Of a stretch of DNA of 64,000 bases, positions 1-8,499 are shown piece by piece. The DNA lies in contig JBIJDU010000002.1 of assembly GCA_044343935.1 (NCBI GenBank), positions 1-64,000 on the forward strand, in the 5' to 3' direction. Below the pieces are notes generated by a model. It saw only the letters and a program-made list of their open reading frames with translations. It ran no database searches and had not been told where the DNA came from. The stretch comes from AcAMD-5 sp044343935. GTDB lineage: Bacteria > Actinomycetota > Actinomycetes > S36-B12 > UBA5976. The stretch's first letter is position 1; each line of letters opens with the position of its first letter. Made by a program: the position numbers and the translations under genes.

Positions 1-1
1 G

Positions 2-295
2 CTACGGTTATTAGATGACTATCCTGCAATCAACGCAGTGGAATATTTAATTGCCGACCCAAGAGCATTAGTTGATCAGCCGGGTTTAAAGCCAGATCTA
101 TTAATTAGTTCAGTGTTAACCGATTCATTTTGGCGCTTTGCGGCAGGTTATGCGCCAGCACAGTTAGCCGATGCTGGATTTCAGTTAGGCGATTGCCAAG
201 GTGGGGAAGCCTGGGTTCGGGTGCAAGGGCGAGTAGAAATCTCGCTGCTGGCTTACCCGATTGAGCTTCAGGCCGAGGCGACTGCGGGCTGGTAA
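2..295 (+). CDS. 3' end of an unidentified protein (5' truncated)
   Basis: The reading frame is open from base 2 to a TAA at 293-295, so only the last 97 residues of a longer protein are seen. The fragment has no motif I recognise. Its end (WVRVQGRVEISLLAYPIELQ) alternates polar and hydrophobic residues and loosely recalls the tails of TadE-like pilus proteins, which lie near topA in some actinobacteria, but this is a weak resemblance and I do not assign a function. About 107 bp separate it from topA, and the hairpin at 361-381 may end its transcript. Confidence 0.55.
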   Translation, partial: LRLLDDYPAINAVEYLIADPRALVDQPGLKPDLLISSVLTDSFWRFAAGYAPAQLADAGFQLGDCQGGEAWVRVQGRVEISLLAYPIELQAEATAGW

Positions 296-360
296 GGGAT
301 AGTTGCTAACTTGGCGCCACGCCGGGGGTTGTGAGGGGCGTTTGACAGCAGGGAGCCCCC

Positions 361-381
361 AACCGCCACAATCCGGCGGTT
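361..381 (+). other. Hairpin between the upstream gene and topA
   Basis: AACCGCC (361-367) and GGCGGTT (375-381) form a perfect 7-bp stem around a 7-nt loop. It is followed by TCCTATTAATA, only weakly T-rich, and lies 10 nt before the topA ribosome binding site. It may be a weak terminator for the upstream gene or a regulatory structure in the topA leader. A second possible pairing, GGGGC with GCCCC, lies just upstream. Confidence 0.4.
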
Positions 382-402
382 TCCTATTAATAAGGAGCAA
401 GG

Positions 403-3078
403 TTGAGCAAGGCAGGCAGCGGCAACAAGCTGGTGATTGTGGAATCTCCAGCCAAAGCCAAGACCATCGAAGGTTACCTCGGTGAGGGCTTCACCGTGGC
501 AGCTTCGGTTGGCCATATCCGTGATCTGCGGGGTAGCGGGCTTGCGGTTGATGTTGATAATGATTTTGCGCCAACTTATGAAGTTGATGACAGCAAAAAA
601 CCTAAAATTGCTGAACTAAAGAAATTGTTAAAGAACGCCGATGAGCTATTGCTCGCAACAGACGAGGATCGGGAAGGCGAAGCGATTGCTTGGCATCTGG
701 TAGAGGCACTTGAACCTAAAATTCCTTACCGTCGAATGGTATTCAATGAAATTACCAAAGACGCAATTCGCGGTGCATTGGATACCACACGCGACCTAGA
801 CCGCAAATTAATTGATGCGCAAGAATCTAGACGAATTATCGATCGACTTTATGGATATGAAGTATCTCCAGTGCTATGGCGCAAAGTACAACCTGGTTCA
901 AGTGCCGGTCGAGTGCAATCAGTTGCAACTAGATTAGTTGTGGAGAAAGAACGCGAACGAATTGCGTTCAAGTCGGCGGTGTATTGGGATATCTCGGCAA
1001 TTATGATGCCGGGGAACTTCAAAGCAAAATTACTAGAAGTTGATAAAGTTCGAATTGCTAGTGGAAATGATTTTGATGAAACTGGAAAATTAAATCGAAC
1101 TGATCGAGTTGTATTAGACGAATCGCAAACCAATCAATTAGTTAATGATTTAGCTGGTGTGACTTTCGTTGTGGCTAGTGTTACTGAAGAGCCTCGCACT
1201 TTCAAACCGCCAGCGCCATTTATGACTTCAACATTACAGCGAACAGCTAGCAGCAAAATGGGTTGGGGCTCACGCCGAACTATGCAAATTGCGCAGGGAC
1301 TTTATGAGCGCGGCTACATCACTTATATGCGAACTGACTCGACCAGCCTTTCCGAACAAGCAACCACGGCTGCGCAAACCCAAGCCCGCGAGATTTTTGG
1401 TGCGGAAAACGTAGCTGATGCACCGCGTAAATATGCAAACAAAGTTAAGAACGCACAAGAAGCACACGAAGCAATTCGACCAGCAGGAGCGGTATTTAGA
1501 ACGCCAGCTGAATTGCAAGGTGAAATTCGCGGCGATGAATTTGCACTTTATGAATTAATTTGGCGCCGCACGTTGGCATCACAAATGGCAGATGCGCTTG
1601 GGTTCAATACTCAAGTTAGATTGGAAACAACTGCAGCATCAGCCCAACTTGTGTTTTCCGCCTCGGGCACGGTTATCACTCGACCTGGCTTTAAAGCGGC
1701 ATTGGATGAAGTTAAAGAAGATTTAACTGATGAAGAAGATACGGCAGTGCTGCCACCACTTTCAGTTGGTGACAAGCTAACTGCTGGCGAATTAACTGCA
1801 GATGGCCACAGCACTAAGCCGCCAGCTAGATACAGCGAAGCATCGCTGGTTAAAGAATTAGAAGAGCGCGGCATTGGTCGACCATCTACTTATGCCTCAA
1901 TTATTGAAACCATTGTGGCGCGCGAATACGTTCGTCGCGTCGGAAAAGCATTAGTGCCAACTTGGTTGGGCTTTGCGGTAACTAGATTGCTCGAGGGACA
2001 TTTTGGTCGATTGGTTGATTATGACTTCACCGCGGCAATGGAAGAAGAGTTAGATCAAATTGCCAATGGTGAATTAGATCGATTATTTGTGCTACGCAGT
2101 TTTTATTTTGGTGATAACAATCTGCAATTCCCGGGCTTGCATCCTCTGTTAGCAAGTGCTGGTGAAATTGATGCGCGCGCTAATTCCACAATTGCAATTG
2201 AAGGAACTGACATCACAGTTCGCGTCGGTAGATATGGTCCTTATGTTGAGCGTGGTGAAGAGCGTGGCTCAATTCCACCAGACATGGCACCAGATGAGTT
2301 AACTGCTGAAGTTGCAGAGCGATTATTGCAGCAAAAATCTGATGAGCGTGAACTTGGGATGAACCCAGCAACTGGTCGAATGATTGTTGCTAAGGCAGGT
2401 CGATTTGGTCCCTATGTAACTGAAGTTATGCCAGAAGATTCGGACGAAAAAGCACCAACCGCTTCGCTGTTTAAATCAATGGATCTTGGTACGCTTTCAA
2501 TTGAACAAGCAATTGAGTTACTTTCATTGCCGCGCACCGTTGGAATTGATCCGGAACTAAACCTGCCCATTGAAGCGCGTAATGGCAAATTTGGACCATA
2601 TTTAACTCGCGGTAAAGATTCTCGCTCACTTGCTAGTGAAGAAGAAATCTTTACCATTAATTTAGAGCAGGCGTTGGCAATTTATGCTCAACCTAAAACC
2701 AGGCGCGGTGCTCAACCAAAAGCACCACTAAAAGAACTTGGGATTGATCCAAATTCTGAAGCGTTAATTACGTTGCGCGAGGGCCGGTTCGGCCTTTATG
2801 TAACTGACGGCGAAACTAATGCATCACTGCGCAGTGGCGATTCGGTGGAATCCATTGATCATGAGCGCGCAGTTGAGCTGCTCTCCATTCGTCGCGCTGC
2901 CGGTCCAGCAAAGAAGCGCACTAAGAAAGCCACTAAGAAATCAGTAAAGAAGACGGCTAAACCTGCGAAGAAGGCCGTGAAGAAGGCAACTAAAAAGCCA
3001 ACTAAAAAAGCCAAATCTGTAGCTGATGCGCAAGCGGTAGATTTGACTGAACTTGCAGCGCCAGCCCCACAAGTTTGA
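403..3078 (+). CDS. topA: DNA topoisomerase I
   Basis: Type IA topoisomerase of 891 residues that relaxes negative supercoils by passing a strand through a transient single-strand break. The Toprim domain begins at KLVIVESPAKAKTIEGYLG and carries the metal-binding DEDREGEAIAWHL. The catalytic tyrosine is Tyr308 in YITYMRTDS, and EAHEAIRPA follows. The C-terminal part has no Cys4 zinc fingers. It has four cysteine-free repeats around G-R/K-F/Y-GPYV, then a lysine-rich tail (about residues 845-880) of KKATKK-like units, typical of actinobacterial TopA. The TTG start is supported by AAGGAG at 392-397, 5 nt upstream. tmk follows after 22 bp. Confidence 0.97.
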   Translation: MSKAGSGNKLVIVESPAKAKTIEGYLGEGFTVAASVGHIRDLRGSGLAVDVDNDFAPTYEVDDSKKPKIAELKKLLKNADELLLATDEDREGEAIAWHLVEALEPKIPYRRMVFNEITKDAIRGALDTTRDLDRKLIDAQESRRIIDRLYGYEVSPVLWRKVQPGSSAGRVQSVATRLVVEKERERIAFKSAVYWDISAIMMPGNFKAKLLEVDKVRIASGNDFDETGKLNRTDRVVLDESQTNQLVNDLAGVTFVVASVTEEPRTFKPPAPFMTSTLQRTASSKMGWGSRRTMQIAQGLYERGYITYMRTDSTSLSEQATTAAQTQAREIFGAENVADAPRKYANKVKNAQEAHEAIRPAGAVFRTPAELQGEIRGDEFALYELIWRRTLASQMADALGFNTQVRLETTAASAQLVFSASGTVITRPGFKAALDEVKEDLTDEEDTAVLPPLSVGDKLTAGELTADGHSTKPPARYSEASLVKELEERGIGRPSTYASIIETIVAREYVRRVGKALVPTWLGFAVTRLLEGHFGRLVDYDFTAAMEEELDQIANGELDRLFVLRSFYFGDNNLQFPGLHPLLASAGEIDARANSTIAIEGTDITVRVGRYGPYVERGEERGSIPPDMAPDELTAEVAERLLQQKSDERELGMNPATGRMIVAKAGRFGPYVTEVMPEDSDEKAPTASLFKSMDLGTLSIEQAIELLSLPRTVGIDPELNLPIEARNGKFGPYLTRGKDSRSLASEEEIFTINLEQALAIYAQPKTRRGAQPKAPLKELGIDPNSEALITLREGRFGLYVTDGETNASLRSGDSVESIDHERAVELLSIRRAAGPAKKRTKKATKKSVKKTAKPAKKAVKKATKKPTKKAKSVADAQAVDLTELAAPAPQV

Positions 3079-3087
3079 ATAAACCCG

Positions 3088-3093
3088 TAGAGT
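3088..3093 (+). promoter_or_regulatory. -10 box of a probable leaderless tmk promoter
   Basis: TAGAGT, 7 nt, then the tmk ATG at 3101. No convincing ribosome binding site lies between topA and tmk, and the spacing puts the transcription start at or next to the ATG. Confidence 0.4.
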
Positions 3094-3100
3094 TGGACTC

Positions 3101-3751
3101 ATGAACACCTTGCCCGTGCTGCCTAGTAGGACGGCTCGTCCCGGTTATTTCATCACTTTTGAAGGTGGCGAGGGTGTTGGTAAGAGTACTCAAATTCAAT
3201 TGTTGAAAGAAAAATTAATTGAATTAGGAAAGCACGTAGTAACTACGCGCGAGCCTGGTGGCACACCAGCTGCTGAAGCCATCAGAGCAGTCTTACTTGG
3301 TAATCAATATCATGATTTAAGTGATCGAGCCGAAGCACTCTTGTTTGCAGCAGCTAGAGCTGACGTGGTAGCAAACGTGGTAGATCCGGCGCTGGCGGCG
3401 GGCAGTGTGGTGCTCGCTGATCGATATTTTGATTCTTCAGTTGCGTACCAAGGTTATGCTCGAAATCTTGGAGTAGCTGAAGTTAAATCGCTCTCACTGT
3501 GGGCAACGCGAGGATTAATTCCAGATCTAACGGTGTTTTTGGATTTAGATCCAACAATTGGTATGGGCCGAGTTGATCAACCAGATCGCTTGGAATCGTT
3601 GGCAATGGAATTTCACATTAAAGTGCGAAACGCATTTTTAGATATTGCTACTAACGAACCAGAGCGATTCTTAGTTGTTGACGCATCGCAATCACCGGAA
3701 GCAATTAGTGAGCAGATTTATGCTGCCACCAAAACAAGATTATCGTTATGA
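3101..3751 (+). CDS. tmk: Thymidylate kinase
   Basis: Phosphorylates dTMP to dTDP with ATP in dTTP synthesis. It has 216 residues, the usual bacterial length. The P-loop is FEGGEGVGKST (about residues 21-31), the DR(E/Y)-type motif is TREPGGTP, and DRYFDSSVAYQGYAR is the thymidine-binding segment; VFLDLDP marks the core strand. Its stop overlaps the start of holB as ATGA, indicating translational coupling. The tmk-holB pairing is usual in actinobacteria and links nucleotide supply with the replisome. Confidence 0.96.
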   Translation: MNTLPVLPSRTARPGYFITFEGGEGVGKSTQIQLLKEKLIELGKHVVTTREPGGTPAAEAIRAVLLGNQYHDLSDRAEALLFAAARADVVANVVDPALAAGSVVLADRYFDSSVAYQGYARNLGVAEVKSLSLWATRGLIPDLTVFLDLDPTIGMGRVDQPDRLESLAMEFHIKVRNAFLDIATNEPERFLVVDASQSPEAISEQIYAATKTRLSL

Positions 3752-4923
3752 GCGTTTGGCAAGAAGTAGTTGATCAAGAAGAAGTAGTTAATCAACTCAA
3801 ACTTGCCGTAACTGATGTTGCTAAAGCAAAAACCAATACAGCATCTGCCGCCTTTACTCAAACTTGGTTAATTACTGGCCCACCAGGTTCGGGCAGATCC
3901 ACTGCTGCCCGCGCCTTTGCCGCAGCGATTCAGTGCGATCAGAGTGGTTGTGGTGAATGTCGCAGTTGCAAACAGATTTTAAACAATTCACACCAAGATG
4001 TAACTGTTATTGCGCCAACTGGATTAACTATTGGTGTTGAGGAAACTAGAGAGTTGATTCAAAAGGCCTATTTGGAGCCGTCTGTAGGAAATTGGCAAAT
4101 ATTCATTGTTGAAGACGCTGATCGGCTCACTGCGCCAGCTGCAAATGCGCTGTTGAAAATTTTAGAAGAGCCACCAACCAGAACATTTTTCTTACTTTGC
4201 GCACCTGCCGCAGAAGATGTGCTGCCAACAATTAAGAGTCGTTGTCGACACCTTGGCTTACGGCTACCAAGAACAAATCAAGTTGCACAGTTACTAATTG
4301 ATAGAAACGGGATTGAACCAGAGTTAGCAAATTTTGTCGCAAAAGCAGCATTAGGACATGTTGGAGTAGCTAAAGCGTTAGCTATAAACCCGCAAGCTCG
4401 TGCCCGACGAGAGCAGACCTTACAGATCCCATTAAAGCTAGATAATTTGCCAGCATGCTTTGTGCAAGCACAACAACTTTATGACAACATTTTGGCACTA
4501 GTGGAAGATTCCCAAGATGAGCGAGATGAAGTAGAGCAATCAGAGTTACTAAATGCATTTGGTGCCGGTACTGAAGGTGTTAAGAAATCCCGAGTTGAAT
4601 TTCTAGCGCGTGGCGCCATGAAGGAATTAAAGGATGATCAGAAATCAAAGCGAACTCGAGCCATTCGAGATCAGCTAGATAGATCACTACAGGATTTATT
4701 GAGTTTGTATCGGGATGTGCTGTTTGTACAGCTGGGCGTTGAAGTGGAACTGATTAATGAGGAGCTGAGATCATCAATTGAACGCTTAGCGAATCGGGCT
4801 ACACCAACTGCAACACGCAAGGCACTTGACGCCATCCAAGAATCTCGTGCGGCAATTTCAGCATCAGCAAATCCACTCTTGGTGTTGGAGAGTTTACTAA
4901 TCAATTTGGCACGGACCTCATGA
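3748..4923 (+). CDS. holB: DNA polymerase III subunit delta'
   Basis: Clamp-loader subunit of the replicative polymerase, 391 residues. AAA+ features are GPPGSGRSTAARAF (Walker A with Arg in place of the catalytic Lys, usual for delta'), the zinc-binding cysteines of CGECRSC, and IFIVEDADRLTAPAANALLK followed by LEEPP. LPTIKSRCR is the SRC (sensor/Arg finger) motif. The Walker A lysine loss suggests that ATP is bound weakly if at all, as known for delta' proteins. It overlaps tmk and the following hydrolase gene by 4 bp each. Confidence 0.93.
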   Translation: MSVWQEVVDQEEVVNQLKLAVTDVAKAKTNTASAAFTQTWLITGPPGSGRSTAARAFAAAIQCDQSGCGECRSCKQILNNSHQDVTVIAPTGLTIGVEETRELIQKAYLEPSVGNWQIFIVEDADRLTAPAANALLKILEEPPTRTFFLLCAPAAEDVLPTIKSRCRHLGLRLPRTNQVAQLLIDRNGIEPELANFVAKAALGHVGVAKALAINPQARARREQTLQIPLKLDNLPACFVQAQQLYDNILALVEDSQDERDEVEQSELLNAFGAGTEGVKKSRVEFLARGAMKELKDDQKSKRTRAIRDQLDRSLQDLLSLYRDVLFVQLGVEVELINEELRSSIERLANRATPTATRKALDAIQESRAAISASANPLLVLESLLINLARTS

Positions 4924-6413
4924 AGAAGATAACTGCTATTTGGCTAGTTTCAGTTGGCCTAGTTCTTTCTAGTTGTGTTAGTAGCACTCAACCAAGCGCT
5001 GACAAAGGTTTTAGTTCAATCGAAGACTTTTACACTCAAACAATTTCATGGGAGAAATGCGGCCGATTTCAATGCGCTGAGTTGTTTGTGCCAGTTAACT
5101 ATCAAGATGTGACCGCTGGGGTATTTCGATTAGCAATCACTAAAGATCCAGCAGATCAACCGGAAAATCGCATTGGCAGTTTAGTTGTAAATCCAGGCGG
5201 CCCTGGTGGATCAGGCATTGATTATGCCCAGGGTGGATCTCGCACGGCGACTACTGAAATTCTAAATCGATTTGATCTGATTGGTTTTGATCCTAGAGGA
5301 GTGGGTAAATCTGATCCAGTTAGTTGTTTAACTGATCAAGAAGCAGATGAATTTCTAGCGCTTGATGAAACTCCAGATAATCCAGCAGAGATTGCTACTT
5401 GGAATGATTGGGTTGATCGTTTTGCGGCATCATGTAAGGCAGAGAATCCAGATACCTGGCTTCATGTTGGCTCTTGGAATGTTGCTCGAGACATGGATGT
5501 CTTGCGAGCTGCATTAGGTGAACCGAAACTAAATTGGTTAGGTAAATCGTATGGCACGTTGCTTGGCGCCCTGTATGCACAACTTTTTCCCGAAAATGTT
5601 GGTAGATTCGTCTTAGATGGCGCAGTTGATCCAGATACAGAACCGGATCAAGTGCTAATTCAGATCGCGGGATTTGAAACTGCTTTGAATCGATTTATCG
5701 CAGATTGTTTACCTCGGAACAGTTGTCCATTAACTGGAAATCAAACAGCTGCATATCAGCAATTAATTGATTTTTTGGCTAAATTGGATCGCACACCAAT
5801 GCCGCTTAGTGATGGTAGAGAGTTAACTGAATCACATGCGCAAACTGCGATCTTGGTAGGTCTATATGACGATAAAGATCTTTGGCCGTTTTTGCGAGAT
5901 GCGTTAGCGCAAGCATTTGATGGTGATGGCGAATTTATGATCTTGCTTTCGGACTTAATTAACAATCGAGACCCAGATGGAAAGTATTTAGATAACTCGC
6001 TCTCGGCACTATATGCTGTTAACTGTGTCGATTATGCCGATGCTTTGACGCCAGCAGAACTCCCTGGTGAAGTTAAGCGATTGAGTGAAGTATCAAGATT
6101 TTTTGCGCCGTTGTTCGGTTGGGGATCATCTGCCTGCTTAGGTTGGATGGGGCAAGAATTAGAGTTAGTAGGACAACTAGATGCCAAACCAATCAACCCG
6201 GTATTGATTATTGGCACAACATTCGATCCAGCAACTCCGCCGCAATGGGCTAAATCCCTTTCTACTCAGATTCAAAATTCAATTGCAGTGGAATGGCAGG
6301 GTGATGGTCATACCGCTTATCGACGTGGCTCTAAATGTATAGATGAGATCATTGATTCGTATTTGATTTCAGGAAAATTGCCAACCGCAGGGCAAACTTG
6401 CCCACCGGGCTGA
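4920..6413 (+). CDS. Secreted alpha/beta hydrolase, tripeptidyl aminopeptidase-like lipoprotein
   Basis: 497 residues with an N-terminal signal peptide ending in a lipobox (VLSSC), so the mature protein is probably anchored by Cys18 to the outer face of the membrane. The fold motifs are VVNPGGPGGSG (oxyanion region), DLIGFDPRGVGKSDPV, the nucleophile elbow GKSYGTLLG, an acid residue in GTTFDPATPP and the catalytic His in GDGHTAYRRG. This is the order of the TAP/Slp family, which releases tripeptides or hydrolyses proline-rich peptides. It likely helps scavenge extracellular peptides. Coupled to holB by an ATGA overlap, although the functions seem unrelated. Exact substrate cannot be read from the sequence. 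Confidence 0.85.
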   Translation: MKKITAIWLVSVGLVLSSCVSSTQPSADKGFSSIEDFYTQTISWEKCGRFQCAELFVPVNYQDVTAGVFRLAITKDPADQPENRIGSLVVNPGGPGGSGIDYAQGGSRTATTEILNRFDLIGFDPRGVGKSDPVSCLTDQEADEFLALDETPDNPAEIATWNDWVDRFAASCKAENPDTWLHVGSWNVARDMDVLRAALGEPKLNWLGKSYGTLLGALYAQLFPENVGRFVLDGAVDPDTEPDQVLIQIAGFETALNRFIADCLPRNSCPLTGNQTAAYQQLIDFLAKLDRTPMPLSDGRELTESHAQTAILVGLYDDKDLWPFLRDALAQAFDGDGEFMILLSDLINNRDPDGKYLDNSLSALYAVNCVDYADALTPAELPGEVKRLSEVSRFFAPLFGWGSSACLGWMGQELELVGQLDAKPINPVLIIGTTFDPATPPQWAKSLSTQIQNSIAVEWQGDGHTAYRRGSKCIDEIIDSYLISGKLPTAGQTCPPG

Positions 6414-6443
6414 TCGCAAACTTTCCAAACAAATTGGATCAGT

Positions 6444-6449
6444 TAAGGT
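6444..6449 (+). promoter_or_regulatory. Possible -10 box for tRNA-Thr
   Basis: TAAGGT lies 12 nt before the 5' end of the mature tRNA, which predicts a start about 6 nt upstream of the tRNA. No clear -35 box is visible. Confidence 0.3.
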
Positions 6450-6461
6450 TTACCAGTTTTT

Positions 6462-6533
6462 GCCGCCTTAGCTCAGGGGTAGAGCAACGCACTCGTAATG
6501 CGTAGGTCCCGGGTTCAATTCCCGGAGGCGGCT
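6462..6533 (+). tRNA. tRNA-Thr (anticodon CGT)
   Basis: The 72-nt sequence folds as a complete cloverleaf: acceptor GCCGCCT/AGGCGGC, D arm GCTC/GAGC, anticodon stem ACGCA/TGCGT with loop CTCGTAA, and T arm CCGGG/CCCGG with loop TTCAATT. Anticodon CGT (6494-6496) reads ACG. The discriminator base is T and CCA is not encoded. Confidence 0.96.
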
Positions 6534-6676
6534 CGGCAGGGTTAGTAACCGCTTTCAGTATCTCCTATGGGCGGTAATCTTCTGGAATCTTGCAAATAGG
6601 ACAAAATGAAGTCGAAGAAAATAGAATTCCCATTAGTATTCGCTTATCCATGCACCATTATTTTCGGAGGTTTGCT

Positions 6677-7222
6677 ATGAAAAAGCAATTAGCAGCTATC
6701 GCAATTGCCGCTTCACTGGTTTTAGTTGGCTGCGGATCTGATTCAGCATCAGACGAGCCAATTGTTGACGAAACTGAAGTTGTTGTTGAAGATTCAACTG
6801 ACAACTTGTTAGCTATCGCACAGAGTAATCCAGACTTGTCAACATTTGTAACTGCTTTGCAGGCATCTGATCTGGTGATTAATCTTGAGGGTGATCGAAT
6901 ACTGACGGTTTTTGCACCAACAAATGATGCGTTTGCTGCGTTACCAGCAGGATTGCTAGACAAATTACTGTTACCTGAAAATAAGGACCTATTGGTTCGA
7001 ATTCTTACTTATCATTTAGTTCAAGGTGGATTGCTATCTGGTGATGTTGTGCCAGGCGAGATTGGTTCGTCAGAAGGAACCACGCTGACACTAGATACTG
7101 CTAACGGAGTTACCGTAAATGGTGCAACCGTGGTTCAGGCAGATCTGGAAGCCTCAAATGGCGTAATCCATATTATCGACCAAGTTTTAGTCCCAGCCTC
7201 GCTAGATTTGTCTGGGCTATAA
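6677..7222 (+). CDS. Fasciclin (FAS1) domain lipoprotein
   Basis: 181 residues. A lysine-containing signal peptide ends at lipobox LVGC, so it should be a membrane-anchored surface lipoprotein. After an acidic linker comes one FAS1 domain, shown by FVTALQASDLV, LTVFAPTNDAFAAL, LTYHLVQGGLL and the closing NGVIHIIDQVLVP. FAS1 domains mediate adhesion or protein contacts at the cell surface; the partner is unknown. The ATG at 6677 is chosen because CGGAGG sits 6 nt upstream and the signal peptide begins there; an in-frame extension to 6590 lacks these. It ends at the strong terminator 7226-7273. Confidence 0.88.
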   Translation: MKKQLAAIAIAASLVLVGCGSDSASDEPIVDETEVVVEDSTDNLLAIAQSNPDLSTFVTALQASDLVINLEGDRILTVFAPTNDAFAALPAGLLDKLLLPENKDLLVRILTYHLVQGGLLSGDVVPGEIGSSEGTTLTLDTANGVTVNGATVVQADLEASNGVIHIIDQVLVPASLDLSGL

Positions 7223-7225
7223 ATA

Positions 7226-7273
7226 AATAATCCCGGACAGACACATTTTCCTTTGTGGCTGTCCGGGATTATT
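7226..7273. terminator. Bidirectional terminator between the FAS1 gene and arsC
   Basis: Perfect 15-bp arms AATAATCCCGGACAG (7226-7240) and CTGTCCGGGATTATT (7259-7273). The GC-rich core is flanked by A/T tracts on both sides, so it can end transcription from both convergent genes. Confidence 0.88.
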
Positions 7274-7278
7274 CTTTG

Positions 7279-7677
7279 TTAAAGTTCGCTTAATAGATTT
7301 GCAACTCTTAATTTGATTTCATCTCTGATCGCTCGCACGGTTGCAATGTCTTTACCAGCAGGATCCTCTAGTACCCAATCCTCATAGCGTTTCCCCGGAA
7401 AAACTGGACAGACATCTCCGCACCCCATCGTGATTACAACATCAGATTCCGTTACCGCCTCCACGGTCAATACCTTTGGCGTGTTGTCTGCGATATCAAT
7501 TCCAACTTCGGCCATTACCTCAACTGCAATGGGATTAATTTGATCTTTTGGTGCTGACCCAGCAGAGAGCACCTCGACTTGATCGCCACCGAGTGCTGCC
7601 ATAAAACCCGCAGCCATCTGAGAGCGACCTGCATTATGCACACAGACAAACAAAATAGTTGATTTTGATTTAGACAT
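7279..7677 (-). CDS. arsC: Arsenate reductase, low-molecular-weight phosphatase type
   Basis: 132 residues of the LMW protein tyrosine phosphatase fold. The P-loop CVHNAGRS (Cys-X5-Arg) near the N-terminus binds the oxyanion, and the later CGDVCP supplies the resolving cysteines expected in thioredoxin-coupled ArsC, which reduces arsenate to arsenite. The ATG at 7677 is preferred over an in-frame start 6 codons upstream because the protein begins with family-like MSKSKSTILFV. The start overlaps the stop of the upstream aquaporin gene by 8 bp, so the two are almost certainly co-transcribed. A generic phosphatase role is less likely because of the second cysteine pair and the neighbour. Confidence 0.85.
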   Translation of the reverse strand: MSKSKSTILFVCVHNAGRSQMAAGFMAALGGDQVEVLSAGSAPKDQINPIAVEVMAEVGIDIADNTPKVLTVEAVTESDVVITMGCGDVCPVFPGKRYEDWVLEDPAGKDIATVRAIRDEIKLRVANLLSEL

Positions 7678-8344
7678 TTTCGCTCCGGTAACCAATAATC
7701 CTTACGATCAATAAACCAATAAATGCACCAATAAACTGTGCCAATACAAACATAAACACAGACGCTGGCGCGATTCCTGAAAACGTGTCAGTAAAACTGC
7801 GCGCTATCGTGACTGCAGGGTTGGCAAATGAGGTAGAGGCAGTGAATAGGTATCCTGAACCAATCCATAAACTAACTAAATACGGCAGGAAAATAATTCG
7901 CTTTTGCTGAATTAAAATGTTAATTACCAGAATTAAACCAGCAGTTGCAACAATCTCAGATAAAAATAGATTAGAACCACTTCTCACTCTATTTGAAGTA
8001 GTAAAAATGTCTTGAGCAAACATTAGGTGAGCGAGAGCTGTACCAGTTATTGCGCCTAAGAGCTGTGCCTTGAGGTATAACAAGACATGACTTAGACTTA
8101 TTCTCTTCTGCATAAACTCAATTAGCGTTACCGCTGGATTGAAATGAGCGCCGCTAATTGGATGAAGTATCGAAATTAGGATTATCAACACAAAGACAGT
8201 TGCAAAGGTATTGATTAACAACTGCACTCCAACATCAGTTGAAATATCAGTTGCCATAATGCCAGAGCCAACCACCGTTGCCACCAGCAGCATAGAGCCC
8301 AAGTATTCGGCAAAAATTTTGTTTAAGTAGCTTTCCAATTTCAT
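7670..8344 (-). CDS. MIP-family channel (aquaglyceroporin-like)
   Basis: 224 residues with six membrane segments and the two half-helix motifs of aquaporins: HFNPAVTL and ANPAVTIARSF, each with intact NPA. Such channels pass water, glycerol or metalloids such as arsenite. The coupling to arsC fits an AqpS-like role in which arsenite made by ArsC leaves through the channel, a scheme described in rhizobia. The ATG at 8344 is chosen because TAAATT lies exactly 7 nt upstream, as in other leaderless genes here. No ArsR regulator or ArsB/Acr3 pump is present in the window. Confidence 0.85.
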   Translation of the reverse strand: MKLESYLNKIFAEYLGSMLLVATVVGSGIMATDISTDVGVQLLINTFATVFVLIILISILHPISGAHFNPAVTLIEFMQKRISLSHVLLYLKAQLLGAITGTALAHLMFAQDIFTTSNRVRSGSNLFLSEIVATAGLILVINILIQQKRIIFLPYLVSLWIGSGYLFTASTSFANPAVTIARSFTDTFSGIAPASVFMFVLAQFIGAFIGLLIVRIIGYRSENV

Positions 8345-8351
8345 CACTCTA

Positions 8352-8357
8352 AATTTA
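8352..8357 (-). promoter_or_regulatory. -10 box of the aquaporin-arsC operon
   Basis: On the minus strand TAAATT, 7 nt, then ATG at 8344. A second candidate, TACCAT (8376-8371), would give a leader of about 20 nt. Confidence 0.4.
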
Positions 8358-8427
8358 GGGCAATTCAGATATGGTAGAGCGCTAAGTTGGATAGTTTTCG
8401 GTGAACTTTGGATTAACAGCAAAACGG

Positions 8428-8451
8428 CCAGCAAGGCTTTACCCTTGCTGG
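8428..8451. repeat. 9-bp inverted repeat between divergent genes
   Basis: CCAGCAAGG (8428-8436) and CCTTGCTGG (8443-8451), perfect, separated by 6 bp. It lies between the divergent aquaporin and YczE promoters and is not followed by a T tract in the plus direction, so an operator or attenuator is as plausible as a terminator. Confidence 0.55.
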
Positions 8452-8469
8452 TAAACCGATTTCACTAAC

Positions 8470-8475
8470 TAGAAT
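8470..8475 (+). promoter_or_regulatory. -10 box for the YczE-like gene
   Basis: TAGAAT about 24 nt before the ATG at 8500; an AAAGAGAT ribosome binding site lies between them. Confidence 0.4.
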
Positions 8476-8499
8476 CTGTCGATATCGAAAGAGATAAAC

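Noticed and set aside
2900..3040. Lysine-codon-rich repeats at the end of topA as a DNA repeat element
   Set aside because: They encode the ordinary lysine-rich tail of actinobacterial TopA, and codon choice varies between units.
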